Below, in pieces: positions 34,801 to 45,700 of a DNA stretch of 64,000 nt. The notes beneath the pieces were generated by a model that worked only from the letters and a program-made list of their open reading frames with translations, was not told the DNA's origin and searched no databases. The position numbers and the translations under genes were made by a program. Origin of the DNA: Hanstruepera ponticola (GTDB lineage Bacteria > Bacteroidota > Bacteroidia > Flavobacteriales > Flavobacteriaceae); assembly GCF_012931685.1 (NCBI RefSeq), contig NZ_JABANC010000002.1, positions 1 to 64,000 on the forward strand. Reading direction: 5' to 3'. Numbering within the stretch: position 1 is the stretch's first letter; every line of letters begins with the position of its first letter.

Positions 34801-36782
34801 TTGTTTGATGTGGTAGGTAAAGGGGAAAGTGTCTCACCACTACAAATTGGTGGAATTTGAGTAAACGTTGGTGTTGTTGAAGGATTTACGACAATCTCCA
34901 TGGTTTGTGTTGTTGCACAAACTCCAGCATCTGGTGTAAATGTATAGGTCGTGGTCGTTGTATTATCTATTGCAGGACTCCATGTTCCTATTATGCCATT
35001 ATTAGATGTTGTTGGTAAAGGTGATAGTGCTTCACCACTACAAATTGGTGTCACCTGTGTAAAAGTAGGTGTAATAACTGGATTTACGACTATTTCCATA
35101 GTTTCTACAGTACCACATTGCCCTGCGTCTGGTGTAAATGTGTACGTGGTGGTTGTAGTATTATCAATTGCAGGACTCCAGGTTCCAGAAATACCATTGT
35201 TTGAAGTTGTTGGCAACTGTGATAGGGCATCACCACTACAAATTGGTGATACTTGTGTGAATGCTGAAGTAACAACAGGATTTACAACGATTTCCATAGT
35301 TTCAACTGTTCCACATTGTCCTGCGTCTGGTGTAAACGTATAAGTGGTTGTTGTTGTATTATCTAACGCTGGACTCCAGGTTCCCGTTACGCCATTGTTT
35401 GAAGTTGTTGGTAATGGTGATAAGGTATCGCCACTACAAATAGGAGAAACTTGGGTAAACGTTGAGGTGACATTAGGATTTACAACTATTTCCATAGTCT
35501 GCGTTGTTGCACATTGACCTGCGTTAGGTGTAAAAGTATATGTTGTTGTTACTGTATTGTCAACAGCAGGACTCCAGGTTCCTGAAACACCATTAGTTGA
35601 AGTTGTTGGTAAGGCATTCAAAGTATCACCATTACAAATTGGATCAACTTGTGTAAATAGCGGTGTAACCGATGGGTTTACTGTAACGGTTTCTGTTTGC
35701 GTTAGTGCTTGCGAACAGATGACATCACCAGATGCATTCAAAACTTGCGCATTAATTAATTCGATAGTGGTATTTACACTTGGACTTTCGGTGATGGTAG
35801 CTGTTCCACTAGCATCCAAAAGTACATCTTGAGTAGTTCCTCCATTTAAGGTATAATGTACTGTAGTACTTGGTGTTCCCGTGATGGTGAATGTGGTACT
35901 TTCGCCATCACAAATAACTGTGGGAGAAACAGATACCATAGCATCCGGTATTTCAGAAACGATTAAGTTAAATTCAACTAAAGTATAACAATCTGTAACA
36001 CTGGATAGTACTTTAGCATAAATCTGTTGCGGATTGGATGTGTTAGCATAAATTCCTGGCAGCTGATTAATACCATCCGTAGCATCGGCTAAATTGGCAT
36101 AATACTCAACTGTTTCATTTGCTAAATCATTACTAATACTACTACTAAGACCATTTAAGTTAAAAATACCAATATCAGGCGTACTGCTACAGGTTATTTG
36201 ATCATCAATAGTATTAGGTTCTGGTGGTGCTGGAAAAGCACCAGTACCATCCATTGCTGTTCCAGTCCACTGTAGTTCAAAACCTCCCTCTCCAGCTGGT
36301 CTGTCAATAGCTATATAGTATGTTTCTCCAACGTTAACATTTAACCAAAATACATAACCATTGCCATTGGCACCTGGTCCAGTTTGGGTTAATGTTGTAC
36401 TGCCATTTATTCCAGTATGATTGTTTGGAAGGCCTGCTTGATTAGGGTTAGTAGTCGCACATCGAATAGGGCTTCCTAAATTTGAACAAATTCTGTTAGG
36501 TCCAAAAACCCAAAAATCGTAATCAACATTAATGTCAGGATCATCAGGTATCAAATCAAAGCCTAATGTACCTGCTTGTACAATATTAACTTCTAGCCAC
36601 AATGAATTATGTTCAAAACCACCACACCCAGATACTTCTTGAGTATTACCAATTCCACTGGCATTAGAAGAAAATGTTCCATTACCACAAACTGTAATAG
36701 CATCAACACAGTCATTAGGTTCTTGTGCAAATACTTGAGTAAATACCGTTAAAAATAATCCTAAAATTGCGTATTTGTTCAT
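31830..36782 (-). CDS. T9SS type B sorting domain protein with eight 66-aa repeats
   Basis: A 1650-aa secreted protein with a signal peptide (MNKYAILGLFLTVFTQVFA, then QEP). The N-terminal 170 residues resemble a pre-peptidase/CUB-like domain (VCGNGTFSSNASGIGNTQE, GETYYIAIDRPAGEGGFEL). Then come Ig-like modules, eight consecutive 66-residue repeats (TFTQVSPICSGD ... GTWSPALDN ... YTFTPDAGQC), several CHU-type modules of about 90 residues (CDDTVIDGMTEMNLT, CDLDNDNLGSFDLS and similar), and a gliding-motility-associated C-terminal domain (FFTPNNDGDNDTW ... FDRYGKLLKQL). Type B cargo usually depends on a PorP/SprF-like partner, and one is encoded 2 kb upstream. Likely a surface adhesin. Confidence 0.9.
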   Translation of the reverse strand: MNKYAILGLFLTVFTQVFAQEPNDCVDAITVCGNGTFSSNASGIGNTQEVSGCGGFEHNSLWLEVNIVQAGTLGFDLIPDDPDINVDYDFWVFGPNRICSNLGSPIRCATTNPNQAGLPNNHTGINGSTTLTQTGPGANGNGYVFWLNVNVGETYYIAIDRPAGEGGFELQWTGTAMDGTGAFPAPPEPNTIDDQITCSSTPDIGIFNLNGLSSSISNDLANETVEYYANLADATDGINQLPGIYANTSNPQQIYAKVLSSVTDCYTLVEFNLIVSEIPDAMVSVSPTVICDGESTTFTITGTPSTTVHYTLNGGTTQDVLLDASGTATITESPSVNTTIELINAQVLNASGDVICSQALTQTETVTVNPSVTPLFTQVDPICNGDTLNALPTTSTNGVSGTWSPAVDNTVTTTYTFTPNAGQCATTQTMEIVVNPNVTSTFTQVSPICSGDTLSPLPTTSNNGVTGTWSPALDNTTTTTYTFTPDAGQCGTVETMEIVVNPVVTSAFTQVSPICSGDALSQLPTTSNNGISGTWSPAIDNTTTTTYTFTPDAGQCGTVETMEIVVNPVITPTFTQVTPICSGEALSPLPTTSNNGIIGTWSPAIDNTTTTTYTFTPDAGVCATTQTMEIVVNPSTTPTFTQIPPICSGETLSPLPTTSNNGITGNWSPAINNTSTTTYTFTPDVGQCAATETMEIVVNPIVTPTFTPVDPICSGETLAALPTTSNNGVTGTWNPVIDNTVTTTYTFTPDSGQCATVETLQIVVNPSITPTFTQVAPICEGDALSALPTTSNNGVTGTWSPAINNMATTTYTFTPDAGICASVQTMTIVINPPTAPTFTQVAPICLGDPLSALPTTSNNGIIGTWSPALDNTVTTTYTFTPNPGQCALTQTMTIEVNPFPSIVNPSPLVSCDDTVIDGMTEMNLTVKNDEITASNSDYIVTYHNSLLAAQNGMPEVSPSSTAYIGTDGEVVHVRIEDSNTGCYDTTTLTLNVVTGPSVSTPLPLYDCDLDNDNLGSFDLSPVRDDILASDPTLVVTFHLTYQNALDNVNPQGDSMSNVAGQIIYVRVDFGTGLGCATILELQLIVEPSPIVPTDIDPYVVCDDDSDGTATFNLTTMDPTIYGSQNPSDYILTYHESLTDAESIPGLNPIIEPDLSNYVSGNTTIYVRLEGLNGCVTVGQFDLIVNPLPDIPAEAQDSVFEICDDTSNNDGYVIFDLTSQNDNYTGGDVTLEVDYYETMADIPNNPISNDSAYENTSITGLPHNPQTIFVTVTETTSGGNCYAITTLTLVVNPLPTPNDVLPDLIDCDINNPGDLQEAFDLTQNEGLMLNDFDETVTYHESMADAESGENAITNASSYSNIATPQTIYVRVTNTGDPSDSSDDGTGCYAIITFDLLVNPVPMFTPDELYTICVNTNGTEVVGSPTIDTGLSTTDYTFEWMDPNGVIVSIDSSYTAVQAGTHIVTISDIDTMCFSVISVDVEESSPPIVDAVVVTEAFADGNVIQVTATGNGAAQYEFSIDNGPWVSNDPNMNTYTFTNVSPGEHVIQVRDIYGCGIGSDVVVVMDYPLFFTPNNDGDNDTWQISGISSQMDAKIYIFDRYGKLLKQLSPSSPGWDGTSKGYLLPTSDYWFTVDYKEDGQAKQFRSHFTLKR
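34093..35680 (-). repeat. 198-bp coding tandem repeat, 8 units
   Basis: Eight consecutive 198-bp units encode the 66-residue Ig-like repeats of the type B protein. Units differ by scattered substitutions but keep the ICSGD, LPTTSNNG, GTWSPA and TTTYTFTP blocks. Long antisense open frames across this interval are a by-product of the repetition. Confidence 0.93.
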
Positions 36783-36882
36783 TTTAATAGGTTAATAGCC
36801 ATTATCATTAAATAATTTAACTATTAGAAATTATACTTATCAAAAACCTTGAAGTCTATTAAAGATAGTTAAATTTTATCTA

Positions 36883-38751
36883 TTACTTAATTATCAAAAA
36901 TTCTGATCGCCTGTTTTGGGCATCTTCTTCATCTGTGCATTGAGACTTACAATCAATTTTTGGATTAGAACTACCAATCCCTTTAGCCGAAAGTCTATCT
37001 TTATCTACTCCTTTTGAAATTAAATACTGAACCGTTGATTGCGCACGCTCTTCAGATAATTTTAAGTTGTATTCAGCACTACCCTTGGTATCTGTATGAG
37101 ATTTTACAAGAATATTCATTTCTGGATAATCATTCATAATCTTTACAAGTTTATCTAATTCAAAGGCACCTTGTTGGGTGATATTACTTTTATTAAACTC
37201 AAAATAAATATTATTTAATTTCACTTCTGTTTCTGTAATCATTTCATTAATTGGATTCAGTGAGAACTTAACAGTTAATTCATCTTTTTTAGGTCCAGTA
37301 ACTGGTATCGTCATACTATCATACCCATCTTTAGAAACAGAAATATAATAATCTGTTTTACACAACACATTAAATTGCGCTTCGCCATTATTATCACTAT
37401 TTAAGTCATTTATGACATTTTGTTGTGAATCTTTAAGCACCACTTTGGCACCTGAAATGGAAGAGCCAGAATTAGCATCGGTTATTGAAGCCCAAACATC
37501 TACATGGCAAATAGGAACAGCGATATAAATGTTATCAACTCCTGAACGATTTGATGAAAAGTATGCGATTTCCTTTTGTTCATTTATACTAAAAGCGAAA
37601 TCGTCTCTTTTAGTATTTACTGCGTTTCCCAAGTTAATGGCATCTTCTCCTTTATTTAAATCTACTTTAAAAATGTCAAAACCACCAAATCCTTGTCTAC
37701 CACTTGAAGCAAAATACAAGATGTTATTGTCGCTAATAAATGGAAAGCCTTCCTTGCCAGATGTGTTAACTTTTGAACCTAAATTCACAGGCTCACCATA
37801 AGAATCACCGTTGACACTCACTTTCCAAATATCAGTATCACCCAATCCACCAGGCATGTTAGATGCAAAATAAAGTGTTTTACCATCACTGCTTAAACTT
37901 GGATGACTCACTGAATAGTCAACACTATTAAAAGGTAAGGCCTGAATATTATCCCACTTACCGTCTAATAAAGTTGCTTTGTAAAGTCCTTGTTGTGCAA
38001 GTTTTACTTGATTACTCTTAAGCTTTTTAAATGTTCCTTCACTATGTCCATCACGGGCAAAAATCATGGTTTTACCATCAGCACTCAAGGTTATTGGACC
38101 ATCATGATATGGTGTATTTAAGCTTTTTACTGGCTCTGGTTCAGATAGTGTACCATCAGCATTTCTTACTGATTTGTAAACATCTAAATAAGAACTTTTA
38201 GTCCATCTATCTTCTTTAGTGCTTTTATTTCTAGTACTAACAAAATAAAGCACATCATCATTTGATAGAATAGCTCCAAAATCACTTTGCTCCGAATCAT
38301 TGATTTTCGCCACCTCAACATCATATAATTTCGATTTACCAGCTAGTTCTGATACATAATTTGGATTTTGTAAATGATTTTTAGCACGTTGATCATTAGG
38401 CACCATTTTAGAAAATGTGTCCATTTGATCTTTTGCAAGTTCATATTTTCCTTGTGATTTTAATACTTGCGCATAACGATAGTAAGTTTCAGCATCTTGC
38501 TGCGTTTCTATGGCTTTTGCATACCATTTAGAAGCCTCATCAATGTTAAAAATATTGTAATAGCTATCACCTAATTGTTTGTACACATGGGCATCTGCCT
38601 CATTTTTATCTACTAACTTAAGATATGACTCAATAGCATCAACATACTGATAGCTTTCAAAAAGGTTATCTGCTTTTTCAGATTGTTTACTTTGCCCGAA
38701 GCTCGCTAGAGTAATTAATGCAAAGCTTAAAAGACTGTATATATTTTTCAT
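36883..38751 (-). CDS. OmpA-family protein with TPR and PD40 domains (PorE-like)
   Basis: A 622-aa exported protein (signal MKNIYSLLSFALITLASFG). In order it has TPR helices (about residues 25-130), a PD40/WD40-like propeller (FGAILSNDDVLYFVSTRNKS, LYFASNMPGGLGDTDIW, LYFASSGRQGFGGFDIF), a carboxypeptidase-regulatory-like domain (about 410-490), and a C-terminal OmpA domain that binds peptidoglycan (IYFEFNKSNITQQG, SHTDTKGSAEYNLKLSEERA, NRRSEF). The layout matches PorE of the T9SS and the OmpA partners found beside PorP/SprF genes. It lies between the PorP/SprF gene (17-nt gap) and a type B cargo gene, so it probably anchors the secretion or adhesion complex to the wall. Confidence 0.92.
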   Translation of the reverse strand: MKNIYSLLSFALITLASFGQSKQSEKADNLFESYQYVDAIESYLKLVDKNEADAHVYKQLGDSYYNIFNIDEASKWYAKAIETQQDAETYYRYAQVLKSQGKYELAKDQMDTFSKMVPNDQRAKNHLQNPNYVSELAGKSKLYDVEVAKINDSEQSDFGAILSNDDVLYFVSTRNKSTKEDRWTKSSYLDVYKSVRNADGTLSEPEPVKSLNTPYHDGPITLSADGKTMIFARDGHSEGTFKKLKSNQVKLAQQGLYKATLLDGKWDNIQALPFNSVDYSVSHPSLSSDGKTLYFASNMPGGLGDTDIWKVSVNGDSYGEPVNLGSKVNTSGKEGFPFISDNNILYFASSGRQGFGGFDIFKVDLNKGEDAINLGNAVNTKRDDFAFSINEQKEIAYFSSNRSGVDNIYIAVPICHVDVWASITDANSGSSISGAKVVLKDSQQNVINDLNSDNNGEAQFNVLCKTDYYISVSKDGYDSMTIPVTGPKKDELTVKFSLNPINEMITETEVKLNNIYFEFNKSNITQQGAFELDKLVKIMNDYPEMNILVKSHTDTKGSAEYNLKLSEERAQSTVQYLISKGVDKDRLSAKGIGSSNPKIDCKSQCTDEEDAQNRRSEFLIIK

Positions 38752-38768
38752 TTTATTATACTTTTAGG

Positions 38769-39704
38769 TTAGAAGAATCTTGGTGAAATAGATACTTTTT
38801 TCGGGAAATTCAAATCGAATAACAACATGATTTCATGCGATCCAGATGTTCTGACATTTAATTCTGATGTGACATAATCATAAGCATATCCAATACGTAA
38901 GGATGGTGTAATCGCAAAATTGGCCATAGCACCAACAGAATCATCCAAACGATAGGTTGCACCTAATTCAAACTTTTCAAAGAATAGGAAATTTGCTGAA
39001 ACATCAAGTGAAGTTGGTGCTTCAAACGCCGACTTCAATAAAAATGATGGTTTGAATTTTGTGTTATCAGATAAATTAAAGACATATCCTGCAGATAAGA
39101 AATAATGCATAACATCAGTTCCATACTTAAATTCCTGTCCATTGTTAGTGACATCCAAATAGGTGTTTTTTAACATATTTGGTATAGAGAAGGATAGGTA
39201 ATACTTATCCGTGTAATAAAATAAACCAGCACCAATATTTAAATGCGTATTACTCGTGTTTTCGCTAAATGCTTCATCGTTAGCATCTGGAACATAACCA
39301 TTACCAATATCACTGTATAAACCAATTTTTTGGAACGTTGCACCAGCTTTTAAACCAAAAGCTAAACGGTGTTCACCTCCCATGTTTAACGTATAGGAAA
39401 AATCACCATACACATTGTTTTCTTCAACAGGGCCTATTTTATCTGAAACAATTGATAAACCCATACCAACATTTTTTCCCACAGGACTATGTGCTGAAAA
39501 CGTAGCTGTTTTAGGTGCATCATTGATACTCACCCATTGAGACCTATACAATAATCCCAGCGCCAAGTTATCTTTAGATCCAGCATAAGCTGGGTTAATC
39601 ACATTCATGTTATACATATACTGCGTGTACTGTGGGTCTTGTTGAGCCTGTGTACTTGCAAACATGATAAATACAAGTGTTATTGTAATATATATATTTT
39701 TCAT
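38769..39704 (-). CDS. PorP/SprF-family T9SS outer-membrane protein
   Basis: A 311-aa outer-membrane beta-barrel from the ATG at 39704 (signal MKNIYITITLVFIMFASTQA). Family marks are QQDPQYTQYMYNMNVINPAYAGS at the mature start, the GLLYRSQWVSINDAPKTATF segment and the C-terminal LRIGYAYDYVTSELN. SprF is required for export of the SprB adhesin in Flavobacterium johnsoniae. Here the gene sits 30 nt after a 2434-aa type B adhesin, which is the same cargo-plus-partner arrangement. A longer frame from 39728 adds MKKQYNTP before the signal peptide and was not chosen. Confidence 0.94.
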   Translation of the reverse strand: MKNIYITITLVFIMFASTQAQQDPQYTQYMYNMNVINPAYAGSKDNLALGLLYRSQWVSINDAPKTATFSAHSPVGKNVGMGLSIVSDKIGPVEENNVYGDFSYTLNMGGEHRLAFGLKAGATFQKIGLYSDIGNGYVPDANDEAFSENTSNTHLNIGAGLFYYTDKYYLSFSIPNMLKNTYLDVTNNGQEFKYGTDVMHYFLSAGYVFNLSDNTKFKPSFLLKSAFEAPTSLDVSANFLFFEKFELGATYRLDDSVGAMANFAITPSLRIGYAYDYVTSELNVRTSGSHEIMLLFDLNFPKKVSISPRFF

Positions 39705-39734
39705 CGGTGTGTTATATTGCTTTTTCATATTTGA

Positions 39735-42700
39735 TTAGTGTGCTCTATTTATATAAACCCATCCTGTAACAGAACTGCCATCTTCCTTTTGAATACTGTA
39801 ATAATATGTGCCGTCTGGCAAATCATTACCATCTTTAGATTGTCCATACCATTGATTGGTATAAGCGCCACTAAACTTGTAAACTTCACGACCATGACGA
39901 TTAAAAATAATTACGTTTGTAGCACCATAATCTGTAAGGTCAAACGTATCATTTTTACCATTTCCATCAGGTGAAATACCACGTGGTATAACAGTTTCTT
40001 GACAAGCCAATTGTGTAGCTGTATAACTCGTTGTTGTGGAACAACCTCCAAACTCTACAGTCACGCTAAATTGGATTGGAGCTGAAACATTACCATTTTG
40101 ATTAGCGTAATCGGTAACATTAAACATTTCAGAGTTCTCTCCTACTACATTGTTATTGGCGTCCATCCATGTGTAAGTAGCGTCATCTGGATCAAAAGAA
40201 TTTGAAACAGGTATTGCAGTCAACCAATAATCATTGCCATTACAAGCACCTTCAACCGATACGCCTATTGTATCTAAAACAGTAATATCAAATAGGCTGA
40301 TATTACCTTCAATACAATTGTTTAAATCATCCAAGACTTCATACACTATTGTGTAATTACCTATACTACTTGTTGAAATATTAATCTCTCCAGTAGCGGC
40401 ATCAATTGACAATCCTGACTCCGCAGAAAAGACACCTCCTGTGGTAAATCCTGCTTCCAAAATTGGAAGTACATTGGAGCTATCCTCACAGAAAATATCA
40501 TTCTCATAAGTAAAATCTGTTATAGAAGCTGTACTCGCAGTTATTTCTATACTAGTTGTAAAACTTCCTGCTTCAAGACAGGTAGCAGCATCAGCATCAA
40601 TCGTATAGGTAATATCATGATTACCAACAGTTGCTGAAGCTAAATCTATTTCTCCTGTTGTACTGTTCACTATTAATGTTCCTGAACTAAACACGCCTCC
40701 TGTAGTAAATCCAGATGCTAAATTTGGTGATATCACCGCCATAGACAACTGACAGAAAGGATTAGTTCCATAATCAAATTCAGTTGTTGGTGTGATTGCA
40801 GTTGTGAACTCTATGGTTGCCGTAAATGTTCCAGCAAGTGTACACGTATCTGAATCACCATCATAGGTATAAACCACGTCGTGTTGTCCTGCTGTAGCTG
40901 AAGTGATATCAATCTCACCAGTGTCAGAATCAACTGTTAAAGTAGCAGATGAGAATGAGCCTCCAGTAACAAAACCAGAATTTAATGTTGGTAATGGATT
41001 GTTGGTATCTACTATACAAGTTGTTTCGTAACTAAATGTAAGTTCAGGAGTAACTGAAGCATTAACATTCACTACTATTTCTACACGTGGCCCTTCGCAT
41101 CCATTAGTGTCTGCATTTGCCACATAATAAGCTGTGCTTCCCACAACTGATGTGTCTGGTGTTGGTGCTGTTGTGCTTCCAGCTCCGCCAACTGCTTGGG
41201 TGTACCAAACCAATGAATAACTTCCTGAAGGTGTAGCTGTTAATGGTTGTGCTGTATCGTTTAAGCAATATTCAACTGGTGTTTCAACTGTAGGCATTTC
41301 AGCAATACCGTTATAGGTAAATGCTACACTGTTTTCACAATAAGTTGTTTGCCATGTAAAGATATATTCACCTGGTTGCAAGAAACCTGAAACTGTAGTT
41401 GAACTATTGTTAGCATCATCAATAATAACAGCACCTGGATTGTCTCCGTTTGGAATCCATGTACCAGTTCCATTAGCTTCAAGGGTTAATGTGGCATCTG
41501 TACAATCTATTACTGATGGTTGCGTAATGATTTCATTGTTGGCTACAAAACTAACTGCATCTAAAGCATTACCAACATTGTCTGTTCCGTTAGCTCTAAA
41601 AATAAATCGTGTTACATCTTGTCCGTTTGGAACCACATATTCACCAGAAACTACTTGCCAAACAGCATCACCTAAATGCAATGTCACTTGTGTGTATGGG
41701 CCACCTGGAGGTCCAGCTAATAATTCAACAGCATTACCATCAAATCTAGCATAATGTGCAAAGCTATAATCAAATAAGGTGATTTCAGATGTATCAAAAT
41801 CAGTGTAGTAGCCTTTTACATTGATATTATCATTTTGGTCAATGGTTGTACCTTGATCCGAAAGCAATTGCACAAACTGACCACCTTCATATGGTGCTAA
41901 ACCAGGTGCATTTAAAGATTCCCAAATAAATATAGAGTCTGACGAATCTAAATTACAACGCCATCCTGGCATGGTTTTTACATCTTTAATAGTCGTTATA
42001 CCACTTAATCTATCTAAATTAGGTTCTTCAAAACTACCATTTACAGCTAGATTAAATGTACAAGCATCTTCTGGAGTTTTTACACAAACATTAAATCTAT
42101 AAGCATCAGATTCATTACTATCTAGTGTAATACGTAGTTTATAGTTATCTCCTATAACCAATTCAGAGGAATACATAGCCAATAATAAATTATCATAACT
42201 ACAAGTTATCTCTTCAAGTGTTCCAGCATTATCTCTGTAAAGCGTCATGATTAAGTTGTGGTAAGGCAAATCGCCATTACTTTCACGTAAGTCTCCAGAA
42301 AAACTATTAATTTCTAATACATGTGCTGTAGATTCAGCAGTAAATTCAAACCAAATATCACCACCGTTTACACCGTTACAACTCATAGTTTCTGATGAAG
42401 CTGTTGCACCAATAAACGAGGCTTCAGTTGCTGAAATATGACACACTTCATCAGTGTTAATTGGTAAAGTAATTGCTGTTGTAACATCATCATTTCTAAT
42501 AAATTCAAAAGGTCCAGACCAATAACTTTCATCATCTGTACCACAAACTGCTCTTACAAAATACTCGTAAGTTACAGCAAAAGGATCTGAAAAATCTGTA
42601 GCTGTTGGCGTGTATGAATTAGTAGAAACAATAGTTCCAGACTGTGGGATTGTTCCGTTTTCAATTGGTTGAATAGCAACTTCCCATTCTGTTTCACTAC

Positions 42701-45700
42701 CACCTGCTGTCCAAGACATCACATTTGTTGCACTAATACTTAAATCTGTAGGTTGTGGACAAGAAATCGTTCCACAAATAGCAGTTCCTTCATAAACGGT
42801 TCGTCTTGGTATTAAACCTGTTGGACTTGTATAAATGGTAGTACCTTGATCATTACGAATTTCAAAAGAATAATTTGCAAATTGATTGGCGTTACTGCCC
42901 AGTGTATTAAAGAACACTGTAAACTCTACTCCAGAGCATAAAAACAACGGGAATTCATCACCTTGATTTCCTGCAAACGGGAGCGCTTGTACTTCTTGGT
43001 TGTTTTGTGTAATCTCCAATTCTCCAGAAATATCAGAGTCACTATTTAATACAAATGTATATTGACATAGGTTTTCAAAACTACATCTAGTAAGTGCTTC
43101 AACTGGCCCTGTCCATTCGCCAATGTCACCGTCACAAACAGCTCTTACGTAAATATCATAAGCTGTTGAAGCTGTTAACCCTGTAACCGTAAAAGGATTA
43201 GTATCTGCATTGTATAAATAACTTGGATCTGTATCACCAACTGGAGCAGGTGTCCCTGAAGGTTGCACCGAAATTTCCCATTCCGTTTCTGAACCATTGG
43301 CATCCCAAGTTACTTGAAACGCTGTATCAGTTACGTTGTCTATAAAAATATTAGTTGGTGCTGGACATTCAGGGATATCTTCAATATTAACATTATCAAT
43401 GACTAAAGTTTGGCCTCTGTATGGTCCAGTACTTGGAAAGAACGGTACATGGAAGGCTATATTGACATCGCCCGTGATACCATCAGGAAAATTAATAATC
43501 TTAACACGATACTCTACATTATTTAGTAAAATTGGGTCGTCATCAGAATCATATAGAACGGTTGTAAATTGATCCAATCCAGTACCATTGGTTGATAACA
43601 ATACTTCTAAATCTTCTGTAAAGAAGCTATCGTTTACTCTATAATAATATCTTAAGCGTTGGTTATCGGTAATAGTTATGGTTGGTGATATTAGCCAATC
43701 TTCATTCCTACCATTGGTTCCAGTAAACATAGCTGCCGCTTGATCGCCTTCATAAGGAAACGCGCCACTATCTAATTCCCAAGTTTCCAAATCACCATTA
43801 TCATTAACAATTACCCAACAATCTTCAGTTTCGGAATCATAATTAAAAGTTTCAACAAAAGGCGTTGAAAAAGGAGAACATAAGGTTCTAAAAGTTATTG
43901 GCCCTACCCATTCGCTTCCTTCAGCACCACAATCAGCCATGACATAAAATTCATATTCTGTATCCGGAGTTAACCCAGTTGCCGAAAAATTGGTGGCTGT
44001 TACAGTTTCTCCAGTACCTGTTGGTACACCAGAGCCTGCTGGTTGCACGACAATATTCCAATTGGTTTCCTGGAAACCTTCAGTCCACGACAACTCAGCA
44101 CCATCAGTAAATACAGTATCAACAGTTAAATCAGAAGGGTTTGGACAAGCTGGTGCATCTGTAATACTAACATCATCCAAATTTAAAACTGACCATCCTC
44201 CAGTAAACTGAGGTGGCACTCTAAATGCAATGTAAATAGTTCCCGTGCCTTCAAGAATAATAGATTTTTCTATATAACCAGTGTTGGTAAATACCTCTAG
44301 AGGCTCAATTACGGTAAAACTTCCTGGGCTTGTGTTAGTAGTTGACATTAATACCTCAAGACCAAAGCGTGGAGGACCTGTAAAGAATGAAAATTCTGCT
44401 CGGTACTTGTATTTTAATTCTTTTGTTGTACCGTCTAAATTAATAGCAGGTGAAATTAAATATTCATTAAAACTAGAAGGTGGAGAAAATGGCGCAGTCT
44501 GTATTAGAGCATTATTCTCATTAATACTCCAAGTTGTCCCATCATTATTAGCATCGGTGATTTTCCAGCAAAACTTTTGAGTATCTGGATCTGCATCATC
44601 AAAACTTTCATAAAATGGTGTGTCGTAGGACTCACATAGTGTTGTAAACGCAACTGGACCAACCCATTCACTTTGATCATCAGCTGCACAATAAGCTCTT
44701 ACATAAAACTCATATCTATTTCCTGAATCTAAACCAGTAGCCATGTACGGGAAATTACTATCAACAAGTAACCCACTACCTGTAGGCACGCCAGAACCTT
44801 CATCTTGTATAGCTACTTCCCATTGAGTCTCTGCATCTCCTGCGGTCCAGAATAACCAAGCTGAATTGGTTGTAATCTGTAATACAAATGGGTTTAATGG
44901 ATCTGGACAGGTTGGTTTGTCTTCTATAAACACATCATCAATAGAAAGTCTTAAGGCATCTTCAGATGCATTAGGCTCAACAATCCAAGCTATATTAACC
45001 TCTCCTGTAATATCTTCAGGTAAGTCAACTATGACTTCTTGAAAACTGGTATTGTTTATTGTAGTTTCTGGTAAAACGGTAGTTGTAAAGTCATCATAAC
45101 CAACACCTGTTGTAGAAAGTTTTACTGTATAAGTGGACACTCCTTGAGTCGCTCTGTGTTTATAACGAATTCGCTTTGGAGTTCCATCAAAATTTACACG
45201 AGGTGATGCATAAATATCATAATTTTCATTTTGTGAGGATTCAGTCTGTACTGTTGCATAACCTCCTATAAAAGCCCAAGTAATTCCATCTTTATTGGCA
45301 TCAATTGTTGTCCAGCAAGGTTCTGGATTTTCATTTGTAGCATTGGCAAAATCAGTAGAATAAGGTGTGTCAAAGGTTGTACATTGGGTCATAAATGTTG
45401 AGGGATTGCTCCAAATACCTGGTGTACCTCCACAAACCGATCTTACATACAAATCATAAGTTGTTGCTGGTGTTAATCCAGAATTTATTAAAGTGCCACT
45501 GTTTGTGTTGGTAGTTGTACCTGCTCCAGTAGGTTCTCCTGAACCTGTTGGAACTACTGCATATTCCCAAGAATCAGCAAATCCGCCAATGTTATCCCAA
45601 GAAAAAAGAACACTATCACTAGTTAGATTGTTATATTCAAAATCACTTGGAGGCGCACAGGTTGGGCTAGATATTTCTAACTCAAAACAAATACCTGCCG

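Noticed and set aside
34348-35832. Long plus-strand frames opposite the 66-aa repeats
   Set aside because: They are antisense shadows caused by the repeat and base composition; the coded repeats (VVGKADKVSPLQIG-like) mirror the sense Ig units.
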